Below, one piece after another: positions 1 to 10,026 of a stretch of DNA of 64,000 nt; the first letter of the stretch is position 1; each line of letters opens with the position of its first letter. This DNA comes from Lasiosphaeris hirsuta (Eukaryota > Ascomycota > Sordariomycetes > Sordariales > Lasiosphaeriaceae). Location: positions 248,001 through 312,000 of the forward strand of contig JAUKUA010000005.1 of assembly GCA_030549175.1 (NCBI GenBank), in the 5' to 3' direction. The notes beneath the pieces are model-generated. The model saw only the letters and a program-made list of their open reading frames with translations. It was not told the origin of the DNA and did not search any database. Both the position numbers and the translations under genes were made by a program.

Positions 1-508
1 AGGAACGCGGAGGATGTCTAGATGAAAAGCCCCCTGCCAAGCCATGATCGGAATCTTCGGCTGTAACCCTGTTGGATGAAGGGTGTGAGGATAAATATTA
101 TTTTCAGTTTTTACCCCTCCCTAATAACTAACAACCTACTTTCTACTTTGAACAACGGTAGTATCCCACCTCGATAGTTTGCTCCCATGATGCGACCCGG
201 GAAAAGGGGGTAGTGCCAAAGGGGGCAACCTGATGCGACACCGACAGGCTGACGTCCTGGTATTATGGGTACAATCCCTGTATGTGGCAGGACCTAATCG
301 CCGCATGCGACTTGCACAAACACATGGCCGGTGTAGCCCGTACCGAGCGGCGCAAGGAGGGGCGAGAAACGTCGTAATATGAGACCGTGACCCTGCCTCC
401 CTCTTCGAAGCAGCCCACAAGACCAGCACCAGGCCAGTATCTCTCTTGATCATTCTTTTTCGGAGAGAAACTTGTCGTTCTTGCCGTGTTTCTGGCATGG
501 GAGTCAAG
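1..508. other. Upstream region of the chitinase gene, no gene seen
   Basis: I see no convincing coding sequence. Open frames on the minus strand at 136-549 and 263-520 have no recognisable domain and overlap the start of the chitinase. The stretch presumably holds the chitinase promoter and 5' leader, but no specific element can be assigned. Confidence 0.4.
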
Positions 509-3500
509 ATGGCCCGACACTTGGTCCTTTGGCTTTGCGCCGTCATCACACTCTTTTCCCTTGCGTCTGCTCAGGAACCGGCCGAGAACAAGTCGACGTC
601 GTCATGGCTCGACCTCGGCTTGCAACCACCTGCCCTACAAGGCCGCCAATTGGACTCTACTTGTTCCAACGATAGACCCTGTGCAGACGGTTCATGCTGT
701 CATGGACGATCGTGAGTTCCTCCTACCCCTGGTAAAAATGTTGTCGTAGTCGTGCTAACTCTCAACAGCGGTTTTGTGCGTCTTCCGTAAACAACACAAC
801 CCACGGTCTGCTCACTAACGTCTACACCCCTCTCCCAAATACAGTGCGGCCGCACGCCAGAACACTGCGCCCCAGGCGTCTGCGTGTCCAACTGCGATGC
901 TAAGGCAGAATGCGGCGAGGGAGCGGACCCCGTCGGCAAGGAGTGCCCCCTTAACGTTTGCTGCGGAAAGTGGGGATATTGCGGGACAACGGCGGTGAGT
1001 TGTGATCTTTTGTTGTGTTGGTGTAGCCTAGGAGGCGTAATAGATGGGCTGACCATGGTGGATTGCGAATAGAATTTCTGCGGGGATGGCTGCCAGAGCA
1101 ACTGCCCCCAGCCAGGCCCAAGCATGCTCAGCGAGGGCGACGTTGATGAGTTGGTAATTGCGTAGGTTTCTCGTGGCTCTGCAAATGTTACTACTTTTGT
1201 CCTTGGCGTCTAACGGGATCACAGATACGTCGAGGCCTGGAACTTTGATGATGGCGCTGGGTGTACGTTGCTCCCCCCCCCTCCCCCCCCCCGTGCTCTT
1301 CTGTACCAAACCCAAGACTCACCGTGGAATTATAGGTGCTAAGCGCTCCGCCAACTGGATCCCCGTGGGCCAAATCACCCATCTCAACGTCGCCTTCTAC
1401 TACATCCAGCCCGTCACGTTCGCCATCGACCGTATGCCCGGCGTCCCGGCATCGGCCTACAACCAACTCGTCGACCTCAAGGAGAAGGCGCCCGGACTCA
1501 AGATCTGGCTGGCCATCGGCGGCTGGACATTTAGCGACAACCAGACAGTGACGCAGCCGCTATGGAACGAAGTCTCGCGGACCGAGGGCAACCGGGCCAA
1601 GTTTATCTCAGGGCTGATCAAGTTCATGAGCGACCAGGGCTACGACGGCGTCGATCTCGACTGGGAGTACCCCGGTGCGGGCGATCGCGGCGGCAAGCAA
1701 GAGGATGTCGAAAATTTTGTGCACCTCGTCAAGGACATCCGCCGGGCCTTTGATCTACAGGTGACCTCGACCGGTCATGGGTGGGGCTTGTCGTTCACGG
1801 CGCCGACGTCGTACTGGTACATGCGCTGGTTTGATCTCAAGGGCCTGATGCAAGCCGTTGACTGGGTCAATTTGATGACGTATGACATGTAAGTATTTTG
1901 GTCTCATTACTACCCCCGAGCGTTGAGACGGACATGGCTGGGCTGACAACGAGAACAGACACGGCAGTTGGGATTCTCCCGAGAACCAGATCGGCAACAT
2001 CGTCTTGGCACACACCAACCTGACCGAGATTGAGGATGCCCTGAATCTGTTTTGGCGAAACGATGTGCCCGCCAACAGGATCAATCTCGGCATTGGATTC
2101 TACGGCCGCACGTACAAGCTCGTCGATGGCAATGTGAGTTTTTTTTTGGTTTTTTTTGGAGTTTTGGTCGCTTGAACCTGGGGCCATGTTCTGGTTGAAC
2201 TCGCACTCACGAGATTCCGCAGTGCCGCACACCCGGATGCAACTTCATCAAGGGCGGAACGCCTGGTCCGTGTACCGACACAGAGGGTGTGCTGTCGTAC
2301 AACGAGATCTCGGCCATCCGCAAGGAGTTCAACGTCAACCCGGTCCACGACAAGACGGCGGGCGTCAAGTACATGCACTACAACAAGGACCAGTGGCTGT
2401 CGTACGACGACGCCGAGACCATCAAGTCCAAGGTCGACTTTGCCAGCTCGCACGGGCTGCGGGGGCTGTTCGTGTGGGCCATCGACCAGGACGACGATGA
2501 CCACACGGCGCTCAACGCCATCGTGCCGCCCGGCAAGTTCGACAAGCAGAACGGCGTGGGCACTAACGGCAACTTCAAGCCGGCGACGGGAAGCTGCGCG
2601 TGGAGCGCGTGCGGCAACAGCCCCAAGTGCACCAAGACGGGCACCGTCGCCAACGGCCACGACATCAAGTGCAAGAACGGCGGCCGCAAGGTGCTGTGCT
2701 GTCCGCTCGACGCTCAGCCCGATCCCAAGACGTGCCGCTGGGAGGTAGGGGACGTCAATCCCATCTTGAACCCTATCAGCTTCCTCCTGGGTCTCTGCGG
2801 CAAGCCCGACTGCGAAGATGACGAGGTGCTCATCGCCACCAGCGATCAGCACTACTGGGCCTTTGGGGGTGACCAGGCCTGCAACTTTGGCTCAGCCGAG
2901 CCCAAGTATTGCTGCAAGGGGGTGCGTACCTTGTGATGATCCTCTTCACCATCGAAAATACCATGCTAACCCGGGATCGTGCAACAGAAACGAGGCGGCA
3001 AGGACGTGTGTGCGCCTTCGGGCAAGTGCACCAACATCCTGCTGATGGAGCATGATCCAAGCCTGGGCTGCCCCCAGGGGCGAAAGAAGGTGACGACGTC
3101 AGCCGGTAAGTGCTGCCTCTCCACTCTCTTCTGACAAGGGAAGGAAAGAATGCTAATTCCAGCGGGGAACAACCAGGCAAATGCGGCGCTTCTATGGTGC
3201 CTCGCCAGTCCGTCATGCCGTGGTGCTGCGAGTCCGAGGTCATCACTAAGAACTGCTTCTGGACACCCCAGGGCACCAACAAGCTCGACATGGGCGACAA
3301 CTGCAACAAGATCACGTCATGCCCGCCAAACTACGTCGAGATTGGCGAGGACACGGTTGCCGAAGCTAGTTCCTACTCCCAAATCCCAGACTGCATCCCC
3401 CCGGGGCCATGTACAGGCATCTATGACGACCTTCTCGACTTCATATTCGGGCCTGATTCGTGCAAGCCTTCGTGGGGAAAGCCGGTCCCCAGAAAGTTTT

Positions 3501-5926
3501 GCTGTCCGGCGAATGACCTGAACATTGCAAGTGCCCTGTGCCCCCCCACCTTTCAACCGATTGCAACTAACACGACTTGTCTCTGTAGGGGCTCGACTTT
3601 TTGCCTGTTCCACTTGAGTGAGTGCCCCTCTGTTCCATTGCTACCTACCTTATGAAGTAGTGGTCATGATGCTAACAAGGTATTTCCCCGCAGATACCTC
3701 TTTGACTACGAGGGCAGGGACCCGCCAGACGATGCCATCACGAGCTATCAGATCGATATTGACGCAACAGGATCAGCGGCCGACGATGCTAGAGATGCCA
3801 ACGGCAACGCCTTTGGCTGGCACATCATCTCGGGTAAGCACATGACCCCTTGACGAAAACCCCGTTACCGACTCGGAACTCGCCGTTGAATTGCCAACTA
3901 ACACTGGAATGGCTCCCCAGGCCCGCCCGGCGAGGTCACGTCGTTTGACCGCCGCGATGATTCCCACTGGGCCCTGTTCGGCTGTGACGAGAATATGCAC
4001 GAGGACCACACGCACACGGTCAAGGCCGTGTGCACCGACGAGTCCGACGGCAGCAACTGCGGCCACATCTTCCGCGACGGCGTCGCCACCACGGTCGTGC
4101 AGATGCCCAAGGGCTGCGGCCCCGGAAAGTACGCCATCGCCGTCAGCATGGAGCCCGCCACCGACTTGGAGGGCGTGCCCAAGGAGCTCATCAAGCACCT
4201 CGAGAAGCGCGGCATTCCCCAGCCGCGCGTCTACGACTTCACCTTCAACTACGACTACTCGCCCATTATCAAGCGTGGCGACCCCAACAAGCGCATCCGC
4301 ATCGACTACTCGGACGACGCCGGCTACTGGGCCAACATCGTCTCGGCCCCGCCGGGCAGGAACATTGGCAGCCGCGCCGAACACATGGCCTGGAAGCGGG
4401 AGCAGCAGGTCGAGGTCGACCGCTACCACGGCGGCTCGTGGGAGTCGTATCTCGACCACAGGTGGAGCGTCGAAAGACGAAGCACACCTGAGCACGAGCT
4501 GCACGAGCTCCACGAGCGCTGGTTCTCGTCGACCCTGGCCGACTGGCTCAACGCCATGGAGCACGTCGACGAGAGCTACGAGGTTTTCAAGCGCAGCATC
4601 AGCGACACCGTCACCTGGACCATTTTCGAGTGGGCCCGTGTTTGCCAGTTCAACGGCTTCCCGACGCAGATGTACCTCAAGATGTGGGCCGAGATTGACT
4701 ATGAGGTTGAGGCCGTTGCCATGCTAAATCTTATTGTAAGTTGCCAGATACCTAGACAAAGAGGTGGACATGCCTACAAGAAAGGGGCTAGGCTGACAGA
4801 GAAAAACCAACACAGGGCGACTTTGGCGACCTCAACAGTTGGAAGGAATCCCACATGCACTTCCGCACCAAGGGTGATGTGGAAGCCAGTCTCAACTTTT
4901 TGGCCTTTGCCAAGATCTCGTTCAACAGCGACGAGATTGAGCTGTTTGGCATGGAGCGCTTTGGCGCGACTTTTGGCATTCCCGGACTTCTTACCCTTGG
5001 TCCCAATTTTAAGATTATGGCGGTATGTAAAACAAAGCGACTTTAGAGTGCCCGTGAACAAGAGCTGACATGTTTCTCATCAGCGTCTCGATGGCGAAGC
5101 CAGTCTCCATACGTAAGCTGCCTCCCTTTCTCCTCCTCCTTTCCATCCTATGCGCATACTGACAACCCAAAACAGCGAAGCCAAGATCTCCATGAATGTC
5201 GCCTCCTGGGACTACACCCAGCAGTACCCCAACCGAGAGCAGTCGCAGCAGGACGAGCCGGCCGAGAAGAGCAAGGCCAAAGCCAAGCAGCTCAAGGAGG
5301 CGCCCTCAGGCAGCGGCTTCGACGCGCCCAAGTTCCACGCCGACATTGAGGTCAAGGGCCGCCTGACCCTCACCCTCACGCCCAAGGTCATCTTTGGCAT
5401 CCAGTGGAAGGTCGACATCCCCGACGTGACGGTCGAGGTGGGCATCAAGTCGTTTGCCACCATCCACGCCAGCGCCGGCGCCACCGTCGACACGGGCGAC
5501 CAGTCGGCCCAGCTCCGGGCGTGCTGGGGTATCGATTGCGGCTACACGCTCTATGCGGCCGTGAATGCGCCGTATGTTTTTTTTTCTCTCTCCCTCTCTC
5601 TCTCCTTTCCAGTTGTGGCAGACCGACTTACATAAATAAATAAAAACAGAACAATCTTCAACTACCCCCTCTCCCAATACTGGCCACTCGCCAGCGATAC
5701 CGTCCCCATCGTCGACGAGTGCGTCGAGGTCGAGCTCTGGGACGGCAAAAACGACTGCGACAACTGCGACGACATCGGCAAGAGAGATTTTGTTCTTGAT
5801 CCTACTGCTAGCAAGACGCCGAATCCCCGGCAGAGATTCCGGCGGGAGCTGTCGGCGCTGGAGGGGATCCCGGCCGTCGACATCTCGCCCCTTAACTATG
5901 TGGAGGCTTTATCAGGGCCGCTGTGA
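509..5926 (+). CDS. Secreted GH18 chitinase with CBM18 chitin-binding modules and a long C-terminal region
   Basis: Endo-acting chitinase of the large fungal subgroup-C type, expected outside the cell or in the wall. My model has 17 exons: 509-711, 769-775, 845-994, 1073-1161, 1225-1262, 1336-1888, 1959-2133, 2223-2921, 2988-3105, 3177-3526, 3589-3617, 3694-3833, 3921-4735, 4816-5032, 5094-5112, 5176-5571, 5650-5926. They sum to 4275 nt, an intact 1424-aa frame. Residues 1-21 form a signal peptide. Cys-rich hevein-like CBM18 segments lie at about 52-80 and 95-130. The GH18 barrel spans about 149-495, with the motif DGVDLDWE and catalytic Glu at residue 273. The remaining ~900 residues are Cys-containing and unassigned. 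I saw no LysM. The ATG at 509 begins the signal peptide directly; an in-frame ATG at 497 is possible. Exon 2 is only 7 nt, and intron 10 needs a GC donor. Confidence 0.88.
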
Positions 5927-6341
5927 GGGGGTCACATTTAGTGTATTATCTTGGTTGTTCAATTTCAACGGTTTCTTATCTTCCTTTCGTGTTTCTGTTT
6001 CCATGCTTTGCTCTGGCTGAAGCGTTTGTATATACTTGTACACCTGCAGAGATATGCATACTAGCTCTGCACTATGATATTCTTTGTCAAAACTTTCAAC
6101 TGCCCTCTATGTACCGTACCGTCGTTCCATGCAAGCACACTCTCCATCCCACTGCCCTTCTCTCCATCATCTTCACCGACAAACCCTCTCCACATCACGC
6201 GGGACCCTGGCCACACCCGGCGCACCCCGAGCCGCAACCGCGCACGGCGCCATATTATTAGGATAAAAGACCTCATCCCCCGCATAAATGAGCTAAATCT
6301 CATTGACAACAGGCGGCCCCCCCCCCATTCCGCGTCCCCTT

Positions 6342-6612
6342 CTAGTACACAAACAGGGTATTCGACAAAACCACACCCTTCCCATCCGGGCCCGAAAAGG
6401 TCACGACAGTAAAGTTGGACGTGGCAACCGCACACCCGCCCGACGACGCCGTAGTAGCCCTGCGAGGGGTCGTACGCGCCAACCTCGTAGTCGGTGAGGA
6501 AATCGTCCTCGCCCGACGAGGACTGGATGTATTGGCCCTTGTACTGCGAGTACTGGTTGGTCAGCAGGGCGATGCGCGCGACCGACGTGTCGGTGTCGAC
6601 GCCGGCCCAGCA
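6342..6612 (-). pseudogene. C-terminal relic of an unidentified protein gene
   Basis: Reading leftward from about 6612, a coherent protein-like stretch (ALLTNQYSQYKGQYIQSSSG, then EDDFLTDYEVGAYDPSQGYY) runs for about 65 residues. A one-base shift near 6425-6435 is then needed to continue as ATSNFTVVTFSGPDGKG and end at the TAG at 6342-6344. The composition (Tyr, Ser, Gly, Asp) resembles a secreted enzyme C-terminus, but I do not recognise the family. There is no start codon and no upstream part: beyond 6612 the sequence turns AT-rich. Best read as a 5'-truncated, frameshifted gene remnant convergent to the chitinase. Confidence 0.4.
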
Positions 6613-7463
6613 TTACACCTCACTGGCAATGACTCAACAGGTCCGTTGAATGGAGTTTATGGCGCAATGAGCATGATGAAGTTCTGTTTTGGTAAAAATT
6701 GAACCAAAAAAAATCAAGCAAGGGGCTTTGATGAACACAAGACCGATGACATTACGAGCGAACTGGCTCGCACTGCGGGAACTGGACTCACAAAGTCAAC
6801 TTTTGGACACTGGCAATACCCGATACTTTTCGTGTCTGTATCTTGACACTGTGACCAACAGCTGGGTTGACAGAAATTGTCACACAACACACTGTCATAC
6901 CTCCCAAATAAGAGAAAGGGGCAAACATGGGAACCAAGCCTGTCAACAGCCTATTTGCGCCACTACCATACCTTAGGTATATAATCCAGGCAGGCCTATA
7001 GGAGGTTATTTAACCAAATGGCCCTCTTGATATTGGCGCTTGATGCCTTGACATGATGTCCAACATCAAGGCACACCCCTTTCCATGCTGGCAGGCGCCC
7101 CTTTTCTATTGAACATACCTAGGTACCTACCTTATATTTGCTACATAATTTTTCACACCTTTTACATTTGCTACTGTACTGGAACTGATATTAGTGTTGC
7201 TAATCAAAGATTTTGGGTATGATGAGACTCTTAGGTAGTACTTAGAGCAAGACTCCACGCCATTGATGAACATAAACTCTTTTATCTCAGAGATTTCATC
7301 CCATACCTCCTAGCACGTGACCACTAGCAATGAATAGCACTGGCAGACCAGACTATTGTTTTCAGCAGCAGTGAATAGCCCAGCTTAGCCGTGGGACGCG
7401 CTGATGTGCTCGCCAAAAAATGAATTCTCAGATTCCCACGCGGAAAAGTCTTTGCACAGATTA
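6613..7463. other. AT-rich intergenic stretch, no gene seen
   Basis: No frame longer than about 100 codons, and nothing recognisable. It separates the relic at 6342-6612 from the Fot1-like element. The last bases before the element are the TA target dinucleotide (7462-7463). Confidence 0.4.
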
Positions 7464-7556
7464 ACGTGAATTACAAGCGAGCGGTCAATCCAAGCGAGTG
7501 GTCAGTGTCACCACCTCAATTGAACTGTCGTATGACATACCAACACTACAAAAGAA
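7464..7556 (+). repeat. Left terminal inverted repeat of the Fot1-like element
   Basis: About 93 bp, starting ACGTGAATTACAAGCGAGCG. It matches the reverse complement of 9233-9325 except for a handful of positions, each a C-to-T change on this side (for example GTATGAC against GTACGAC). Confidence 0.88.
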
Positions 7557-7570
7557 ACAATCAATGAAAA

Positions 7571-9226
7571 TTACTCAAAATCCGGTTCCTCATCTATTTT
7601 CGCATCCTCCTGGTACGTATGAGAGTTGTGTCCTGTTTTGCCGCAGTTGCTACAGTGCCGTGAACCTGCTGCGTTGCTCCTCGTACGACCACCCCCCGAC
7701 CGCTTTTCCTCCTCTAGCCGGGCGTGTGTATCCCTTTCTGCTAGAATATCGCTTGTATCCTGTACAATCAATGGTCCCCCTGCCCGGATACGACTTTTTT
7801 TAGCCCTCCGGCGTTTGCTTAAGGCTGCATTTGCCTCCTCAAGCTCTCGCACGCGAGCCTTCATCAATACCATCTCGTGCATAACCTTCGTTGTACCCTT
7901 TACAATTTGGTCAAGGGCCTCGAGAATTGGGGTTGGTGAGCTGCCTTGATGCCTGGTAATGTGATCCTTGATGTGTGTTAACTGTAGAGAGGCTTCGGTG
8001 GAATTCTGTGGCGTCTTAGAGACCCAACTGTCGTACGAGGCCTCGGGGGGGCCAGTAGGTGTTGGCGTACGAAGCTGGATATCTAGCTGGGAAATCACCT
8101 TCTCTTGGTTAAATGGGACAAGACCTACACCTCGGAAGCTCCCTTGAACGTTCTCAGGTTTAAATGTTGCTTAAAATACGTTGTAGAAGGCGAGAAAGAA
8201 GTCGGGCTTGGTGATGTGGTGAATGTAGTTACGTATTAACTTCTCGATTTCCTTACCGTACGACCACTTTAACATACTAAAATACCCGACATTAAGTGGC
8301 TGAAGTAGATGAGATGAGTGCGGAGGCATGCAAAGTGTGATGATGTTGTTTTCTTTATAGTAGTCCTCGAATTCGGCCGAGTGGTAGTTTTCATGCCCGT
8401 TGAGGATCAGAAGTCGCTTTCTACCTATTGTACGACGGCGGAAGTGCTGGTCAAAGTGTTTGATCTAGTCAAGACCAATCTGGTTATTCGTCCAACTAGT
8501 TTCTGAGAGATCAACGGTCTAATCGGGTGGGAAAGGGCTGTCGCGATACCAACTTTCGAGGTGGATTTTGCCTGTAACCACCACGTACGGAGGGATGGTA
8601 TCACCACCCGACTGTACGGCCTGGATTACAGTAGCCTATTCCCGATTACTAGGTTGGATCTTCTTGACCCTCCCACGGCCTTCGGACGAGGTAATAACTA
8701 GCGTTGGTGAGATCTGGCCCATTATGAACCTAGTCTTGTCAAAGTTCCAGATATCCGACTCGACGATCCCATGTTTCGTAATTGTGTTACGAACAAGGTC
8801 AAACCACGCGCTAATTATCTCCGGATCTTCGCATTTAGCTCTCTGGTAGTCGTACGGACGCGTCCAACGCGTCCGGAGCTCTGGTTGTCGTCGTACGAAG
8901 TTCGAAGCCCAGTGTTTTCCGACGCGTGACGCGTTACGCGTCGTGCGTAGCAAGTTGGCCATATCTTCTAACATATCGTATCCTGGCGAAAATCCTTGCT
9001 CGTACAGGTCAAGAACCCTTCGTACGATGACCTGCTCTTCAAGGGGGTCGAGATTCCGAGAGTTGGCAATGGTATCTGCTCGAGGGCGAATTCCCTTTTG
9101 TCGTCGTAGAAGCGTCGTACGAGATACTGAATAGCGTTCTGTAGCTGCGTAGGGATTAAGGTTCTTGTCGCGTTCCATAGCTTGAAGGGCAAGTTGTACC
9201 TGTACTTCATTTCGTTTGGCTGGCAT
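7571..9226 (-). pseudogene. Fot1-like transposase, killed by transition mutations
   Basis: A single frame of about 551 codons from ATG 9226 to TAA 7571, broken by four stops (TAG at 8636-8638, two further TAGs near 8519 and 8465, and a TAA near 8170). Each could come from a Gln or Trp codon by a C-to-T or G-to-A change. The N-terminus has helix-turn-helix features (CENP-B/pogo style, YSVSRTTLLRRQ). The DDE/D core is recognisable: first Asp in WNFDKTRF, second block LILNGHENYHS (family LILDGH), third block LLQPLNVGYFSML (family LQPLDVG). The second and third acidic residues are both Asn, as GAT/GAC to AAT/AAC would give. Downstream come a coiled coil and a C-terminal zinc-knuckle-like motif (CSNCGKTGHNSHTY) whose last Cys is Tyr. 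Confidence 0.9.
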
Positions 9227-9232
9227 TTTTGG

Positions 9233-9325
9233 TTCTTTTGTGGTGTTGGTATGTCGTACGACAGTTCAATTGGGGTGGTGACACTGACCACTCGCTTGGA
9301 TTGACCGCTCGCTTGTGATTCACGT
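9233..9325 (-). repeat. Right terminal inverted repeat of the Fot1-like element
   Basis: Inverted copy of 7464-7556, ending ...GATTCACGT before the TA target site. It lacks the C-to-T changes seen in the left copy. Confidence 0.88.
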
Positions 9326-9358
9326 TATCTGTGTAAGAATTATTCCTCCTCACCTTCA

Positions 9359-9960
9359 CAGTTTGAAGATAAATTCCGACGAACTATTTGACGGAACCTA
9401 TCCTTTAAGTATCGAACCAGGTGTCGATATGGTTCAACTAGACTGTATTCTCTGGTTAAAGTCCGAACTTACCGAGCTCGTCAAGCACATTGATTTTTCG
9501 GCGTGGGAGTGGGATGAAATATTCCGGGGGCCCTTGACTTGGCGGGATCTCCTCAAGTACTCGGAGCAGACCTGCAACGAGCGTTTTCTATACGACTTCA
9601 AAGGGCTCCTGCACTGGGATGGGTTAGAATGGACGGAGGCGCGAGATACACACGCTCAAGAAGTTGCCTGCCCTCAAGGAGATGGCCATTGCCGAACGAC
9701 ACCTTGGTCATATAATCGGAAACGTGATTGCCGACCTCATTAAAGATAATTTCAAACTCGAGACCCTTGAACTGTTCAAGATGGGCAAAACTGTCCAACA
9801 GAGTATATATATACCTATGAAGACTTTAAGTCACTATGTTGTCCTTTTCACCAGGAGTGGTATTTCAGATACCTATTTCTCAATACTATACTGTCCATGT
9901 CAACCCACAACCGATCTTAAAGAGAAGAGTTTGAAAGGTTTTGCAGACCCTCGTGTATGA
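9359..9960 (+). pseudogene. Frameshifted remnant of an unidentified protein gene
   Basis: Two adjacent plus-strand frames read as one protein. The first runs to about 9640 (LWLKSELTELVKHIDFSAWE, TWRDLLKYSEQTCNERF). The second takes over at about 9645 (LKKLPALKEMAIAERHLGHI, then an acidic/hydrophobic helix region) and ends at 9958-9960. The join requires a one-base shift inside 9635-9650. Family not recognised; the helical, Leu-rich character would suit a fungal hypothetical protein or an F-box-type C-terminus, but that is a guess. The Fot1-like element sits immediately upstream and may have cut off the 5' part. Confidence 0.35.
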
Positions 9961-10026
9961 ATGTATTCACTTTAGCAATCCGGTCAAAGGAACACCATGC
10001 CTCCCCCCACGGTGTCACACCTCGAC

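Larger units (their letters stand above)
7464..9325 (-). mobile_element. Fot1/Pot2-like (Tc1-mariner/pogo) DNA transposon, complete but inactivated
   Basis: A 1862-bp element bounded by inverted repeats of about 93 bp and flanked on both sides by TA (7462-7463 and 9326-9327), the expected target duplication of this superfamily. The transposase is on the minus strand. Both ends begin ACGTGAAT and contain two similar subterminal boxes (CAAGCGAGCGG and CCAAGCGAGTGG). Mismatches between the two ends are all C versus T, with the left end carrying the T, which fits RIP. The palindrome CGTACG is strikingly common inside the element. Size, TA duplication, transposase type and pogo-like DDD motif agree with Fot1-group elements of ascomycetes. 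Confidence 0.9.

Noticed and set aside
2100..2852. 250-codon open frame on the minus strand
   Set aside because: It lies opposite chitinase exon 8 and has the Ala/Val/Arg-rich look of an antisense frame in GC-rich coding DNA; no domain.
3773..4564. 263-codon open frame on the minus strand
   Set aside because: Antisense to chitinase exons 12-13, same low-complexity composition.
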